From NCBI GenBank assembly GCA_021792395.1, contig JAJYUR010000003.1, forward strand, positions 1-63,029: a DNA stretch of 63,029 nt, read 5' to 3'. Below the pieces are notes generated by a model. It was not told where the DNA came from and did no database searches. It worked only from the letters and a program-made list of their open reading frames with translations. A program made the translations under genes and the position numbers. The stretch is from Microcaldota archaeon (GTDB lineage: Archaea; Micrarchaeota; Micrarchaeia; Micrarchaeales; Micrarchaeaceae). Position 1 is the first letter of the stretch; each line of letters starts with the position of its first letter. Below, in pieces: positions 48,368 through 57,437 of the stretch.

Positions 48368-48796
48368 ATGGTAGAAAGGCTTAATCGCATCAGTATTTTT
48401 GAGAAGGAGGAGTTAGAATCAAGCCTAAAGGAAACCACCGCAATGAGCTTTAAGCTTATACGCAGGTATAAACAAGAATTGGATGGCATCCATAATACAG
48501 ATCCATTATACAGGATGCGCACAAAACGCAGGTTGGAAAGCAGTCTGTCGCATGAAATTGCATCTATTGCATACCAAAATTTTTCTAATCTGCCGCAGTG
48601 CGAAAAGGGTTATATTGATTTTATCTGGAGCCTCAATGCTAAAAGGGGAAAGATAGGAAAAGGGCTGACAAAGCAAATAATAAAAGAATCGATAGACAGG
48701 ATTGACGCGCATAAAACAGCACTTAAAAAGCTTTTGAGATCGGAGGCAAAAAGAAAGATTTATCGTGAAGAGGAAGATGAAGAGTTTTTAGATTAG
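48368..48796 (+). CDS. Hypothetical protein, acidic C-terminus (EEEDEEFLD)
   Basis: 142 aa ORF following the previous gene co-directionally. Confidence 0.6.
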   Translation: MVERLNRISIFEKEELESSLKETTAMSFKLIRRYKQELDGIHNTDPLYRMRTKRRLESSLSHEIASIAYQNFSNLPQCEKGYIDFIWSLNAKRGKIGKGLTKQIIKESIDRIDAHKTALKKLLRSEAKRKIYREEEDEEFLD

Positions 48797-48831
48797 GTAC
48801 ATTATGGGACATGCGAAAAAGGCAATACGCA

Positions 48832-49701
48832 TTAAAGCACAGATAGGTAGTAAACGCACACTATCAATATAGACGATAGGACAAGCTTCTTTTTGATGCC
48901 TTTCTCGTTGAATAATATTCCGCCAGCAACAGTGGTTATCACTATATATATGCTATTGCGGACTGGAGACACCAGACTTATAAAAACTAATGATGCTGCC
49001 GCATAATACGTGAGGCGATAAATAGTAGTCAGAAATGAAATTGCAACAATTGACTTTTTATATTTTTTAAGGTTTGAAATAGTTTCTTTTGGGCCTCCGT
49101 ATTTAAGCTTCATGTACACGATAAAATTTATTGACATAAAGAGCTCTATAAAGATCAGTATTGTAAATATATTCATGCCAAGATTAAGCAGGTACTTCAA
49201 AATTATCGCACCAGATGCGCCAAGAAAGCAGCTCACTATTATTAGATATGCATACTTTGTTTTTTCAAATGCTTTGCTACCATCTTTATTTCCCATGGTC
49301 ATCAAAAAGTAAGCAGTAATTATTAGGATTGCTATAACAAGGTACTGGACTGGCTTTAAATACTCCTTAAGGAAAATTGCAGATAATATTACTATAAAAA
49401 GCACCGGAAGGGAGCTGAATATGGGTGACGCAACGGAGATGTTGCCATGCTTGAAGATCCTCGCAGTAAAAAGATAAGTAGCCGTGGATATAAGACTTAT
49501 GATGTATAGCAATGGAATTTCAAACAGCTTAATTGAAAAATTAGCGAACGGCAGGAATACTAGCGCAAGCAGCGCCGTTATTATAGAAAATCCTGAGCTG
49601 TATGCAGATGCATGCTCGTCTTTCAAGGTGTGCTTTTCTATTACAGTAGAAGCACCCATAAGTATTGATGACGCTAATAGCAGATAATACCATTCTACCA
49701 T
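48832..49701 (-). CDS. DMT/EamA-family transporter
   Basis: ~10 TM segments; start placed at MVEWYYLLL because the upstream extension lies over tRNA-Gln. Confidence 0.75.
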   Translation of the reverse strand: MVEWYYLLLASSILMGASTVIEKHTLKDEHASAYSSGFSIITALLALVFLPFANFSIKLFEIPLLYIISLISTATYLFTARIFKHGNISVASPIFSSLPVLFIVILSAIFLKEYLKPVQYLVIAILIITAYFLMTMGNKDGSKAFEKTKYAYLIIVSCFLGASGAIILKYLLNLGMNIFTILIFIELFMSINFIVYMKLKYGGPKETISNLKKYKKSIVAISFLTTIYRLTYYAAASLVFISLVSPVRNSIYIVITTVAGGILFNEKGIKKKLVLSSILIVCVYYLSVL

Positions 49702-49732
49702 GAAAGAGCACCATTTAATTTGTTTAATGTGA

Positions 49733-49805
49733 TAGCCCCGGTCGGATTCGAACCGGCGTAAACGGGTCCAAAGCCCGCTATCCTTGGCCACTAGATGACG
49801 GGGCT
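49733..49805 (-). tRNA. tRNA-Gln(TTG)
   Basis: AGCCCCG/CGGGGCT acceptor, GGG-CTTTGGA-CCC anticodon loop (TTG), TTCGAAT T-loop; no intron. Confidence 0.85.
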
Positions 49806-49842
49806 ACAAGCATAATTAAGGGTTGGGGTGAAAAGGTTTTTA

Positions 49843-51291
49843 TCAGTATGACTTTGCAAAATTGACTATGTGCTTCGCTTCCTTTCCACAATAGACGCAT
49901 TTTTTGTTTTTTATGCCGGATTGTGCATCAAATGGCATGTTAGACGCCTTCGCACCTGTTTCTTCCTTTATCTTATCTTCGCATTCCATAGATCCGCACC
50001 AAGGGGATTGCGAAAGCCCACCTGTCTTTATTACGTTTTTCAGCGCTTCATACGTATCTGCAGGATGGATTGATGCCTTCATGGCACTTTCTGCTCTCTG
50101 GTAAAGGTTTTGGTGTATTGAATCGAGGGTCTTCTTTATTTCTGCATTCAAATCAGCTGATTTTACCGCGCTTTTTTGCAGTGTGTCCCTTCTGAAAATA
50201 ACTACCGCATCTGAATTCATTTCCCGGTCGCCAATTTCCAACCTGACTGGCACGCCCTTGAGTTCCCATTCGTTGAATTTCCAGCCTGGCGAGTATGCAT
50301 CAGTATCGTCAAGGTACACGCGTACATCGCTGATTAACCCTGCTATCTTCTTCGAATATTCCAATATCGCATCCTTGTTGTTGCCCTTATATATCGGTAC
50401 AACCACTACCTGTATCATGGCCAGCTTAGGCGGGAGTATTAAGCCTTTATCGTCTCCATGGGTAGCCACCATAGTGCCCAATACCCTTGTAGATATTGCG
50501 AATGTATTTTGATACACATATTTTGATATATTATCCTTGTCGAGGAATTTTATCCCGAAGACTTTTGAAAATTTCTGCCCATCGGAATGGAAATCCGGGC
50601 CCTGTATTACCCATCCGTCAGGCATTACGAGTTCTATGCTGTAGCTTGCCTCTGCGCCTGCGAATTTCTCTTTTTCTGTCTTTTGACCAGGTATACCTGG
50701 AAGCGCAAGATAATCCTTCAATGCTGATGTATATATGCCAATTATTACATCCCTCTCTGAATCTGCCTCTTCTTTTGTAGCAAATGCAGTATGCCCTTCA
50801 TTCCATAAAAACTCACGTGATCTTAGGAAAGGCGTTGGATGCTTGAACTCCCACCTCACTACGTTGTTCCATTGATTAAGCCTGAGCGGCAAATCCCTCC
50901 ATGATCTTATCCACTTGGCATAGCTATCATACATTATGGTTTCTGATGTTGGCCTGACAGCGAGGCGTTCGCTGAGTTCGGAATCCCCAGCATGGGTCAC
51001 CCAAGCAACTTCTGGAGAAAATCCTTTGACGTGCTCCTTTTCCAGAGCCAAAAAGCGTTCAGGTATAAAAAGCGGGAAATATGCGTTTTTTATACCAGCT
51101 GCATAAAACATTTTGTCTACAGAGTTCCTAAGCTGATCCCAGACGAAATATGAATCCGCCCTGAAGACTATCATGCCGGAAACTGCGCTGTAATCGATGA
51201 ATTCCGAGCTTATAAGCACCTGCGTATACCATTCGGAAAAGTTATCAGATTTCTTTGCAGTGAGCTTCATCTTTTCATTGTTTTCTTCCAT
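49843..51291 (-). CDS. proS: Prolyl-tRNA synthetase (archaeal/eukaryal type)
   Basis: VRPTSETIMYDSYAKWIRSWRDLPLRLNQWNNVVRWEFKHPTPFLRSREFLWNEGHTA. Confidence 0.97.
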   Translation of the reverse strand: MEENNEKMKLTAKKSDNFSEWYTQVLISSEFIDYSAVSGMIVFRADSYFVWDQLRNSVDKMFYAAGIKNAYFPLFIPERFLALEKEHVKGFSPEVAWVTHAGDSELSERLAVRPTSETIMYDSYAKWIRSWRDLPLRLNQWNNVVRWEFKHPTPFLRSREFLWNEGHTAFATKEEADSERDVIIGIYTSALKDYLALPGIPGQKTEKEKFAGAEASYSIELVMPDGWVIQGPDFHSDGQKFSKVFGIKFLDKDNISKYVYQNTFAISTRVLGTMVATHGDDKGLILPPKLAMIQVVVVPIYKGNNKDAILEYSKKIAGLISDVRVYLDDTDAYSPGWKFNEWELKGVPVRLEIGDREMNSDAVVIFRRDTLQKSAVKSADLNAEIKKTLDSIHQNLYQRAESAMKASIHPADTYEALKNVIKTGGLSQSPWCGSMECEDKIKEETGAKASNMPFDAQSGIKNKKCVYCGKEAKHIVNFAKSY

Positions 51292-51300
51292 TGCGACACC

Positions 51301-52164
51301 TTATTCGAGTTTTTGGCTTTTCATCAAAGATTTCAGTATTAATTTTATATGTCCTGCTTCTTTAAGCCTTCTATATGAATATGCAAGCCATCTTTTTCCG
51401 AACGGCAGGTATACTGCAACCTTATTTCCGGATTTCGACAGGTCCAGCAAATATTTATTGTTTATGCCTTTAAGCATAGCATAGGTGACATCTCTTCTGT
51501 ATTCTTTGTTAAGGGCTTGCGCCTCTTTTATCATGTTTATGTCGTGTGTGCCCAAGGTGAACCCAGCCCCTTGGGAAAAAAGCATACCCATGAGTTTGGA
51601 ATAGTTTGACGTTACTGCTTCGCGAGTATTAAAGCTTTTATTTTTAGTCGATGAATATGCGCCTTTCACAAGCCTTATTACGGAACCTTTTTGGAGGATC
51701 TTTCTGATATCGTCTTCACTTCTTTTGAGATACGACTGCATGCATATGCCTACGCCTGCGCCATCCAATTCAGACAGGTATAGTTGTATAGTAGCGTCAA
51801 CGTAATCCGCCTCCTCCATGTCCAGCCATACAAATATTTTTGCCTTTCTTGCTTCTGCAACAATTTTAGAATAGTTAGATTTTAATGTATCTGCATCCTT
51901 CAAGAGACCCAATTGGGTGGGTTTTACAGATATGTCGGCATTTATTCCGTTTTCAGCTATATATCTGATAAGCCGCATATACGTATCTACTGCTTCAGCT
52001 ATCTCATAATCATTGGTGAATGACTCGCCCAGATAGTTTATTATTGTTTTTATCCCTTTTGAATTAAACTCCTTGCTGTCAGTGATGGCATCCTGAATGG
52101 TAGAACCCGATATCCATCGCCCGGCGATTGCCTTCTCAATAAAATTTTGAACATTAGACATCAT
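51301..52164 (-). CDS. Proline dehydrogenase
   Basis: ISVKPTQLG, FVWLDMEEADYVDATI, RLVKGAYS, GTHD, YLPFGKRWLAYSYRRLKE. Confidence 0.85.
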   Translation of the reverse strand: MMSNVQNFIEKAIAGRWISGSTIQDAITDSKEFNSKGIKTIINYLGESFTNDYEIAEAVDTYMRLIRYIAENGINADISVKPTQLGLLKDADTLKSNYSKIVAEARKAKIFVWLDMEEADYVDATIQLYLSELDGAGVGICMQSYLKRSEDDIRKILQKGSVIRLVKGAYSSTKNKSFNTREAVTSNYSKLMGMLFSQGAGFTLGTHDINMIKEAQALNKEYRRDVTYAMLKGINNKYLLDLSKSGNKVAVYLPFGKRWLAYSYRRLKEAGHIKLILKSLMKSQKLE

Positions 52165-52754
52165 AATACGCCCAATTTCCTCAAATCCGAAGCAAGCTTT
52201 TTGTTGCTGGTGAAATGTACTCCGTAAATGCCTATCCTATTCGCACCAGCGACATTTTCAATAAGATTATCAATGAATATTGCCTCCTCAGGCTTAACAC
52301 CCAATGATTTTACAACACGCTTGTATATTCTTGCATCTGGTTTCCGCAAATGCATGTAGCATGACGCAAACCTTTTGAAAAATAAATCCTTGAGCATGAA
52401 TTTCTTGGATGCTAAGAGGTACCTGTCTTTTGATATATTGCTTAGAAGCACAATCTTGTATTTTTTTCTTAGCACGCCAATCATTTTAATCAGTTTTTTG
52501 TTTGGCTTTGCGAGCCTTTCGAATGTGGCAGTCCATTCCAATACAGATGGTTTTATGCCAAGCTTTTGCGATGCCAATTTCTCCATATGTTTAGCATTTA
52601 GGCTGCCTTTTTCCATTTTTTTTACCATTGGATTGAATACAGATTTTATTTTATTTACTGGCAGGCCTGTTTTTTTTGCCAGGAATGAAAAATACTGATC
52701 TTCTTTATAATATATTACTACGTCGCCCAAATCGAAGATTATAATTTTTATCAT
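52161..52754 (-). CDS. HAD-superfamily hydrolase
   Basis: IIIFDLGDVVIYY, VLLSNISKDRY, AIFIDNLIENVAGANRIG. Confidence 0.85.
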   Translation of the reverse strand: MIKIIIFDLGDVVIYYKEDQYFSFLAKKTGLPVNKIKSVFNPMVKKMEKGSLNAKHMEKLASQKLGIKPSVLEWTATFERLAKPNKKLIKMIGVLRKKYKIVLLSNISKDRYLLASKKFMLKDLFFKRFASCYMHLRKPDARIYKRVVKSLGVKPEEAIFIDNLIENVAGANRIGIYGVHFTSNKKLASDLRKLGVL

Positions 52755-52812
52755 GTTAAACAGTTTATATTCCATTGAAAGGTTATAAAAGTTTACCATG
52801 CGCATTAATGGT

Positions 52813-53742
52813 ATGGCGTCCATAGTTATAGCGTTAGGTGGAAATGCAATACTTGAACGTGGAATGAAACCTACATACGCAAATCAGTTGAAAAGGATAA
52901 TGGAATCTGCCAAATCCATAGCAATAAACATAATAAGGATGAATTACAGCGGCATTGTGTTGACACATGGCAATGGCCCGCAGGTAGGTGACGAGTTTTT
53001 ACGGAATGAGTATTCACGCAAAGCTGTGCCTCCGCTTCCTTTGCACATGCTTACTGCAGAAACGCAGGCAACCGTAGGTGCTATGCTGCAACAATGCCTG
53101 ATGCATGAATTTTCAAGGATGCACGCCAATATGAAGGTTTATGTTGTAATTACCCATGCACTGGTAGACAAAAACGATTCAGCATTTAGACACGCCACGA
53201 AGCCGATAGGGCCATTCTATAACAAAACCGAGCTTAAAAATGAGATAGCATTTGGCATGTTTGACTATGTGCGCGAGCAGGGCGGGTATAGGCGGGTGGT
53301 CGCATCCCCGAAACCCACAAAGATACTTGAAATAGATGCAATAAAGAAGCTTGCTTCGCCAGATGCGGTGGTAATAGCTGGAGGCGGAGGAGGCATACCA
53401 GTGCTCAGATCGCGATTGGGATATGAAGGCGCAGACGCAGTAATAGACAAGGATTGCACATCGCAGGTAATAGCAAACGACCTGGATGCTGATTTCTTAT
53501 CGATATTGACAGAGCCAAAATATGTATACGCAGATTTTCCAAAGAACAGGGTACCTATTAAAAACGTGAATTTGAGTTTATCAATGCCGGATACAATGGT
53601 TATGGAAGAGGGCACAATCAGGCCGAAGGTTGAAGCCTGCGTTAGGTTCATACGCAAAGGAGGGAAGAAGGCATGTATAGGCAATATTAAGGAACTAGAG
53701 TCCTCAAGGGACGGAGTTTTTGGGACTGTTTTCGAAAGGTGA
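52813..53742 (+). CDS. arcC: Carbamate kinase
   Basis: VIALGGNAIL, LTHGNGPQVGDEFLRNE, VVIAGGGGGIPV, VIDKDCTSQVIANDLDADFLSILTE. Confidence 0.9.
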   Translation: MASIVIALGGNAILERGMKPTYANQLKRIMESAKSIAINIIRMNYSGIVLTHGNGPQVGDEFLRNEYSRKAVPPLPLHMLTAETQATVGAMLQQCLMHEFSRMHANMKVYVVITHALVDKNDSAFRHATKPIGPFYNKTELKNEIAFGMFDYVREQGGYRRVVASPKPTKILEIDAIKKLASPDAVVIAGGGGGIPVLRSRLGYEGADAVIDKDCTSQVIANDLDADFLSILTEPKYVYADFPKNRVPIKNVNLSLSMPDTMVMEEGTIRPKVEACVRFIRKGGKKACIGNIKELESSRDGVFGTVFER

Positions 53743-53778
53743 TGCATCCGTAGAATCTATCTCCATACGCCCATTATT

Positions 53779-54369
53779 TTAACTGTTTTCTTTGGAAATT
53801 TGCACCAATGCATCCTTTATTATACTCTCATCTGATTGCGATAGCAATCCTGCCTCGGCAATCGGTTTGTAGGATAGCACGAAATTCAGCAATTCAGGTA
53901 GATCGGGATAGTCCTTTGACAATTCAGCCAGAATTTTTGATGGCGTTTCTTGCCTTATCTTCATTCCAATATCATTATAGACCATCCCAAGGAGGTTGCT
54001 GTACCCCATCAGCATGACTATCTTCTTTGTCGCAAGCATTAGCTTTTTGATTGATTCTATATTGATGATGTCCTGCGGTTGCAGGTCGCTCCTTGCTTCA
54101 TTCTTGCTTATGTAGTCTGAATATCCCCTGATCATTTCTTCATGTTGCTCAATTAAATTAGATATCAGGAACATGCTGCGTTCCTCTTCCTTGTTTTCAG
54201 GGTCCAGCGTCAGCACCTGGCCGTTTATCTTCATCCTGCCATCCTTTATTTCATTTTCTAATGCAATTATGGCCAGGTTTTTAAGCTCTTCCCTTATCTT
54301 GAGCACTAGGTCTTGGCATATGATCCATGCCGCCATATTTTCTCTTTCGTTATTTGAATCCTGCTTCAT
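53779..54369 (-). CDS. Hypothetical helical protein
   Basis: 196 aa ORF overlapping the stop of the upstream threonine synthase. Confidence 0.65.
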   Translation of the reverse strand: MKQDSNNERENMAAWIICQDLVLKIREELKNLAIIALENEIKDGRMKINGQVLTLDPENKEEERSMFLISNLIEQHEEMIRGYSDYISKNEARSDLQPQDIINIESIKKLMLATKKIVMLMGYSNLLGMVYNDIGMKIRQETPSKILAELSKDYPDLPELLNFVLSYKPIAEAGLLSQSDESIIKDALVQISKENS

Positions 54370-55424
54370 ATATTGCCACCGCTTATTATGGCAACCGTTG
54401 CCCCATGAATGCCATTTTTGCTCTTTATCTTTTCGTATGCGGCAAATGACGCAACGCCGCCCAACTCCGCAACTATGCCTTTTTCCTTATAAAGCTTTTC
54501 TTTAGATCTTTCCATTTCATTATCTGTAACTGCTACGGCCATGCCTCTTGTAACATTTAATCCTTCTAAAGCCTGCGTGCCAAATGTTGGAAATCCTACA
54601 GCTATCGCATCCGCTTTGGTTTTCGGAATGCGGTATTTAATGCTGCTTTTCGAATTGAATGCATCTACCACAGGAGAGCAGCCTTTGGCTTCTACAGCTA
54701 TGAGCCGTGGTAATTTTTTTATGCGCCCGGATGCTTTCATCTCCCTCAGACCCTTGTATATTCCTGAAAAAAGCGTTGCGTTTCCAACAGGTATTATAAT
54801 GTTGGCTGCCCCAGGCAGGTTTTGCATTATCTCATATGCTATGAGCTTCTGCCCCTCTTTTCTGTAGCAATAATCACCAGACAGGAAAAATCCTTTTTTT
54901 CTTGAGTATAATGCGGCTGCATCGAGCGCCTTATTGAAGTCCCCATCTACTTCTTTTATGATGGCATCGTTAGTTGACCTTATGTCATATATTTTGTCTT
55001 TGTTGGCATTGCTGCTTATGAATATATGGGCGCGGATGCCGTATAATTTAGAGTAATAAGCTATCGAATATGCCATATTGCCCGTTGATGCGCACACCAC
55101 GTCCTTATATCCGTATTCGTATGCCTTCGCCACCTCTATGACCGAGCCTAAATCCTTGAATGATCCTGTCTGGTTCCTTAGTTCAAGCTTTAAAAAAAGT
55201 CCGGCATCTTCAGATGCCACTATATTCGTACCGCCCACAGCATAATGTTTATACGCACCTTTTGGGAGGGCACTTTCGAAGTCCCAGAAGGATCTGCCGC
55301 TCGGCATTGCAATCCTGCCGGCATATACCACCTCTAGAATGCCGTTGCATCTGGCGCATACCTGATTGGCATATGTGCTGCCGTATTCGGCGCTGCATTG
55401 CAGACATTTCAGCTTATAATCCAT
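54366..55424 (-). CDS. thrC: Threonine synthase-like PLP enzyme
   Basis: CSAEYGSTYANQVCARCNG, NQTGSFKDLGS, CASTGNMAYSIAYY, PVGNATLFSGIYKGL. Confidence 0.85.
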   Translation of the reverse strand: MDYKLKCLQCSAEYGSTYANQVCARCNGILEVVYAGRIAMPSGRSFWDFESALPKGAYKHYAVGGTNIVASEDAGLFLKLELRNQTGSFKDLGSVIEVAKAYEYGYKDVVCASTGNMAYSIAYYSKLYGIRAHIFISSNANKDKIYDIRSTNDAIIKEVDGDFNKALDAAALYSRKKGFFLSGDYCYRKEGQKLIAYEIMQNLPGAANIIIPVGNATLFSGIYKGLREMKASGRIKKLPRLIAVEAKGCSPVVDAFNSKSSIKYRIPKTKADAIAVGFPTFGTQALEGLNVTRGMAVAVTDNEMERSKEKLYKEKGIVAELGGVASFAAYEKIKSKNGIHGATVAIISGGNI

Positions 55425-55478
55425 GCGCTTACCGCAAATAATAAATTTGCGAATTATAAATTAATAATAGGTGGTATT

Positions 55479-56072
55479 ATGGAAGTAGAGAACAATAAAA
55501 AAATTTATAGCAGCATTGAAGACATATTAGATAGAAGGCATTCCGCTCTTGTAGTCTGGGATGTACAAAACATGCTTTTAGACAGGATATTCAACAAGGA
55601 TGAGTTTAAGGGCAAGCTGAATGCAGCAGTATCTGCGGCAAGGAAATCTGATGTGCCTGTATTTTTTACTAAAATAACGCCTTTGCCTGACAGGTACGAG
55701 TCGCGCGTTAGACTGAGCAGCGCACGCAGATGGAACATGTCAAAAATCCCTGCAGAGGCATTTGAATTAGCTATAGTCCCGGAAAAAAATGATGTAGTGC
55801 TTAACAAGAATACCGCAAGCATATTCATAGGCACAAATTTTGAAATGATGGTAAGGAATGCAGGCATTGAAAGCCTCGTTTTTACCGGAATAGCTACTGA
55901 AATCGGAGTAGAATCGAGCGCTAGGGATGCATTGAACAGGGGATTCTTCCCAGTGGTAGCGCAGGATGCTGTTTCATCAGCAGACAAGGATGCCCATGAA
56001 AGATCTTTGGCAAACATGAAAAATATGCTGAGCGTGATATCTGTGGAAGAACTGCTTAAGGTATGGAAATGA
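55479..56072 (+). CDS. Isochorismatase-superfamily hydrolase
   Basis: ALVVWDVQNMLL, VFTGIATEIGVESSARDALNRGFFPVVAQDAVSS. Confidence 0.85.
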   Translation: MEVENNKKIYSSIEDILDRRHSALVVWDVQNMLLDRIFNKDEFKGKLNAAVSAARKSDVPVFFTKITPLPDRYESRVRLSSARRWNMSKIPAEAFELAIVPEKNDVVLNKNTASIFIGTNFEMMVRNAGIESLVFTGIATEIGVESSARDALNRGFFPVVAQDAVSSADKDAHERSLANMKNMLSVISVEELLKVWK

Positions 56073-56087
56073 TATGGTTATTTAGGG

Positions 56088-57419
56088 TTATATTGGGCCA
56101 AGGATAGATTCGTATTTTTCCCTGTAGAACTTGAGCCCTATGCTTTTTGATACGTAAAGCGCATCTTCCAGGGCGCTCGAAAGCGCGGATGTCGCACCAG
56201 GAGATGGCGTCACATTGAATATTATGCCATCGCCTTTGATCTTAGACGCACCAAGGGATAATGCCCTTTTGTTTTCGTCTATTATTTGTGGCCTTATGCC
56301 GCCGACGTTGCCTGCAAAAGTAAGATTTGAATATCTCAAAGAAGGCACTATCACAGATGCCTCGTTCTTGAGAAACAGGTATTGCCCTATAACGGGCGCA
56401 CTATAAAGCATGTTTTTTCTTATTATCCTGCGTATGTCCTTATTTAAAAGTATCTTGAAAAGGCTGCTTATCGTAGGTGCATCAAAATCGAAGGTCCTTA
56501 TGTAATCCAATGATGTGCCGTTATGCCTGCGCTCCAGTTGGATTGGTAATGTGACAGTAGGCCCGAACCTAGTTATCGCTGGGTTTGTTATGTCTGGATC
56601 ACCATGTATTGCGGCAAACGGTATGCCGCCTTTTTGGACCCTGTACACTTTGCCCCTTAGGACGCGTTTTGAGATGTAAAAATTGCCACCGACTGAAAGT
56701 ATCGACAGGTTCTTGTCGTATCCCATAGATTTGGCAAAGAATAGGCTGTATGTGCCTGAAGCAAATATCACGAATCTGGCATTGAAGGTGTGCTTATCCG
56801 TAAATACGGTGTATCCATCGGGGCTTTTTTTAACCTTCTTCACAGCAGTGTCAAATAATATGTGCGTATTGGCTTTGCCTTTGCCAAATGAATTCTCGAT
56901 ATATGAAAGAGTGAGCTTTCCATAGTCAACCATATAGCCTTTATCGGATATCAATGCGAATATCTTTTCTTTTGGATCGCGCTTATATGTTACGTTTGGC
57001 TCAACCGTTGAAATTTCTTTCTTGTCCAGGGCTTTCAGCCCGGGGAATAGCTCCTTTATCTTAGATGCATATATCTTTTCCAGCGCTTCTATTTCCTCTT
57101 CGCCTACACCCAGCACCATCTTCTGGCAGCTTTCTAATAGGCCTTTGCGCTTGCCTCTTGGCAACATGCTCGTATAATTGAGGACCCTTTCTGCAGTAGC
57201 TTTGGTCTCCTTTGCTTTTTCGTAGGTATAATTGGTTTCTATATCGCCAAAATGCAAAGTCTGGCTATTATTAATGCTGTTTGAATTGAGCTTGGCCAGC
57301 GTGTCATACTTTTCTATCAACAAGATTCTGTCGGTATTTGTATAGTTGCTTAGCGTGTATAATAGGGCTGCGCCGGTTATGCCCCCTCCTACGATTATTA
57401 TGTCGTAATTTTTATCCAT
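56088..57419 (-). CDS. mqo: FAD-dependent malate:quinone oxidoreductase-like protein
   Basis: DIIIVGGGITGAALLYTLSNY, NSINNSQTLHFGDIETNYT; adjacent to aconitase. Confidence 0.7.
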   Translation of the reverse strand: MDKNYDIIIVGGGITGAALLYTLSNYTNTDRILLIEKYDTLAKLNSNSINNSQTLHFGDIETNYTYEKAKETKATAERVLNYTSMLPRGKRKGLLESCQKMVLGVGEEEIEALEKIYASKIKELFPGLKALDKKEISTVEPNVTYKRDPKEKIFALISDKGYMVDYGKLTLSYIENSFGKGKANTHILFDTAVKKVKKSPDGYTVFTDKHTFNARFVIFASGTYSLFFAKSMGYDKNLSILSVGGNFYISKRVLRGKVYRVQKGGIPFAAIHGDPDITNPAITRFGPTVTLPIQLERRHNGTSLDYIRTFDFDAPTISSLFKILLNKDIRRIIRKNMLYSAPVIGQYLFLKNEASVIVPSLRYSNLTFAGNVGGIRPQIIDENKRALSLGASKIKGDGIIFNVTPSPGATSALSSALEDALYVSKSIGLKFYREKYESILGPI

Positions 57420-57437
57420 CGCAGATCACAAGTGCAA

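Noticed and set aside
49702-49791. N-terminal extension of the DMT transporter ORF
   Set aside because: Overlaps tRNA-Gln; MVEWYYLLL at 49701 is a better start.
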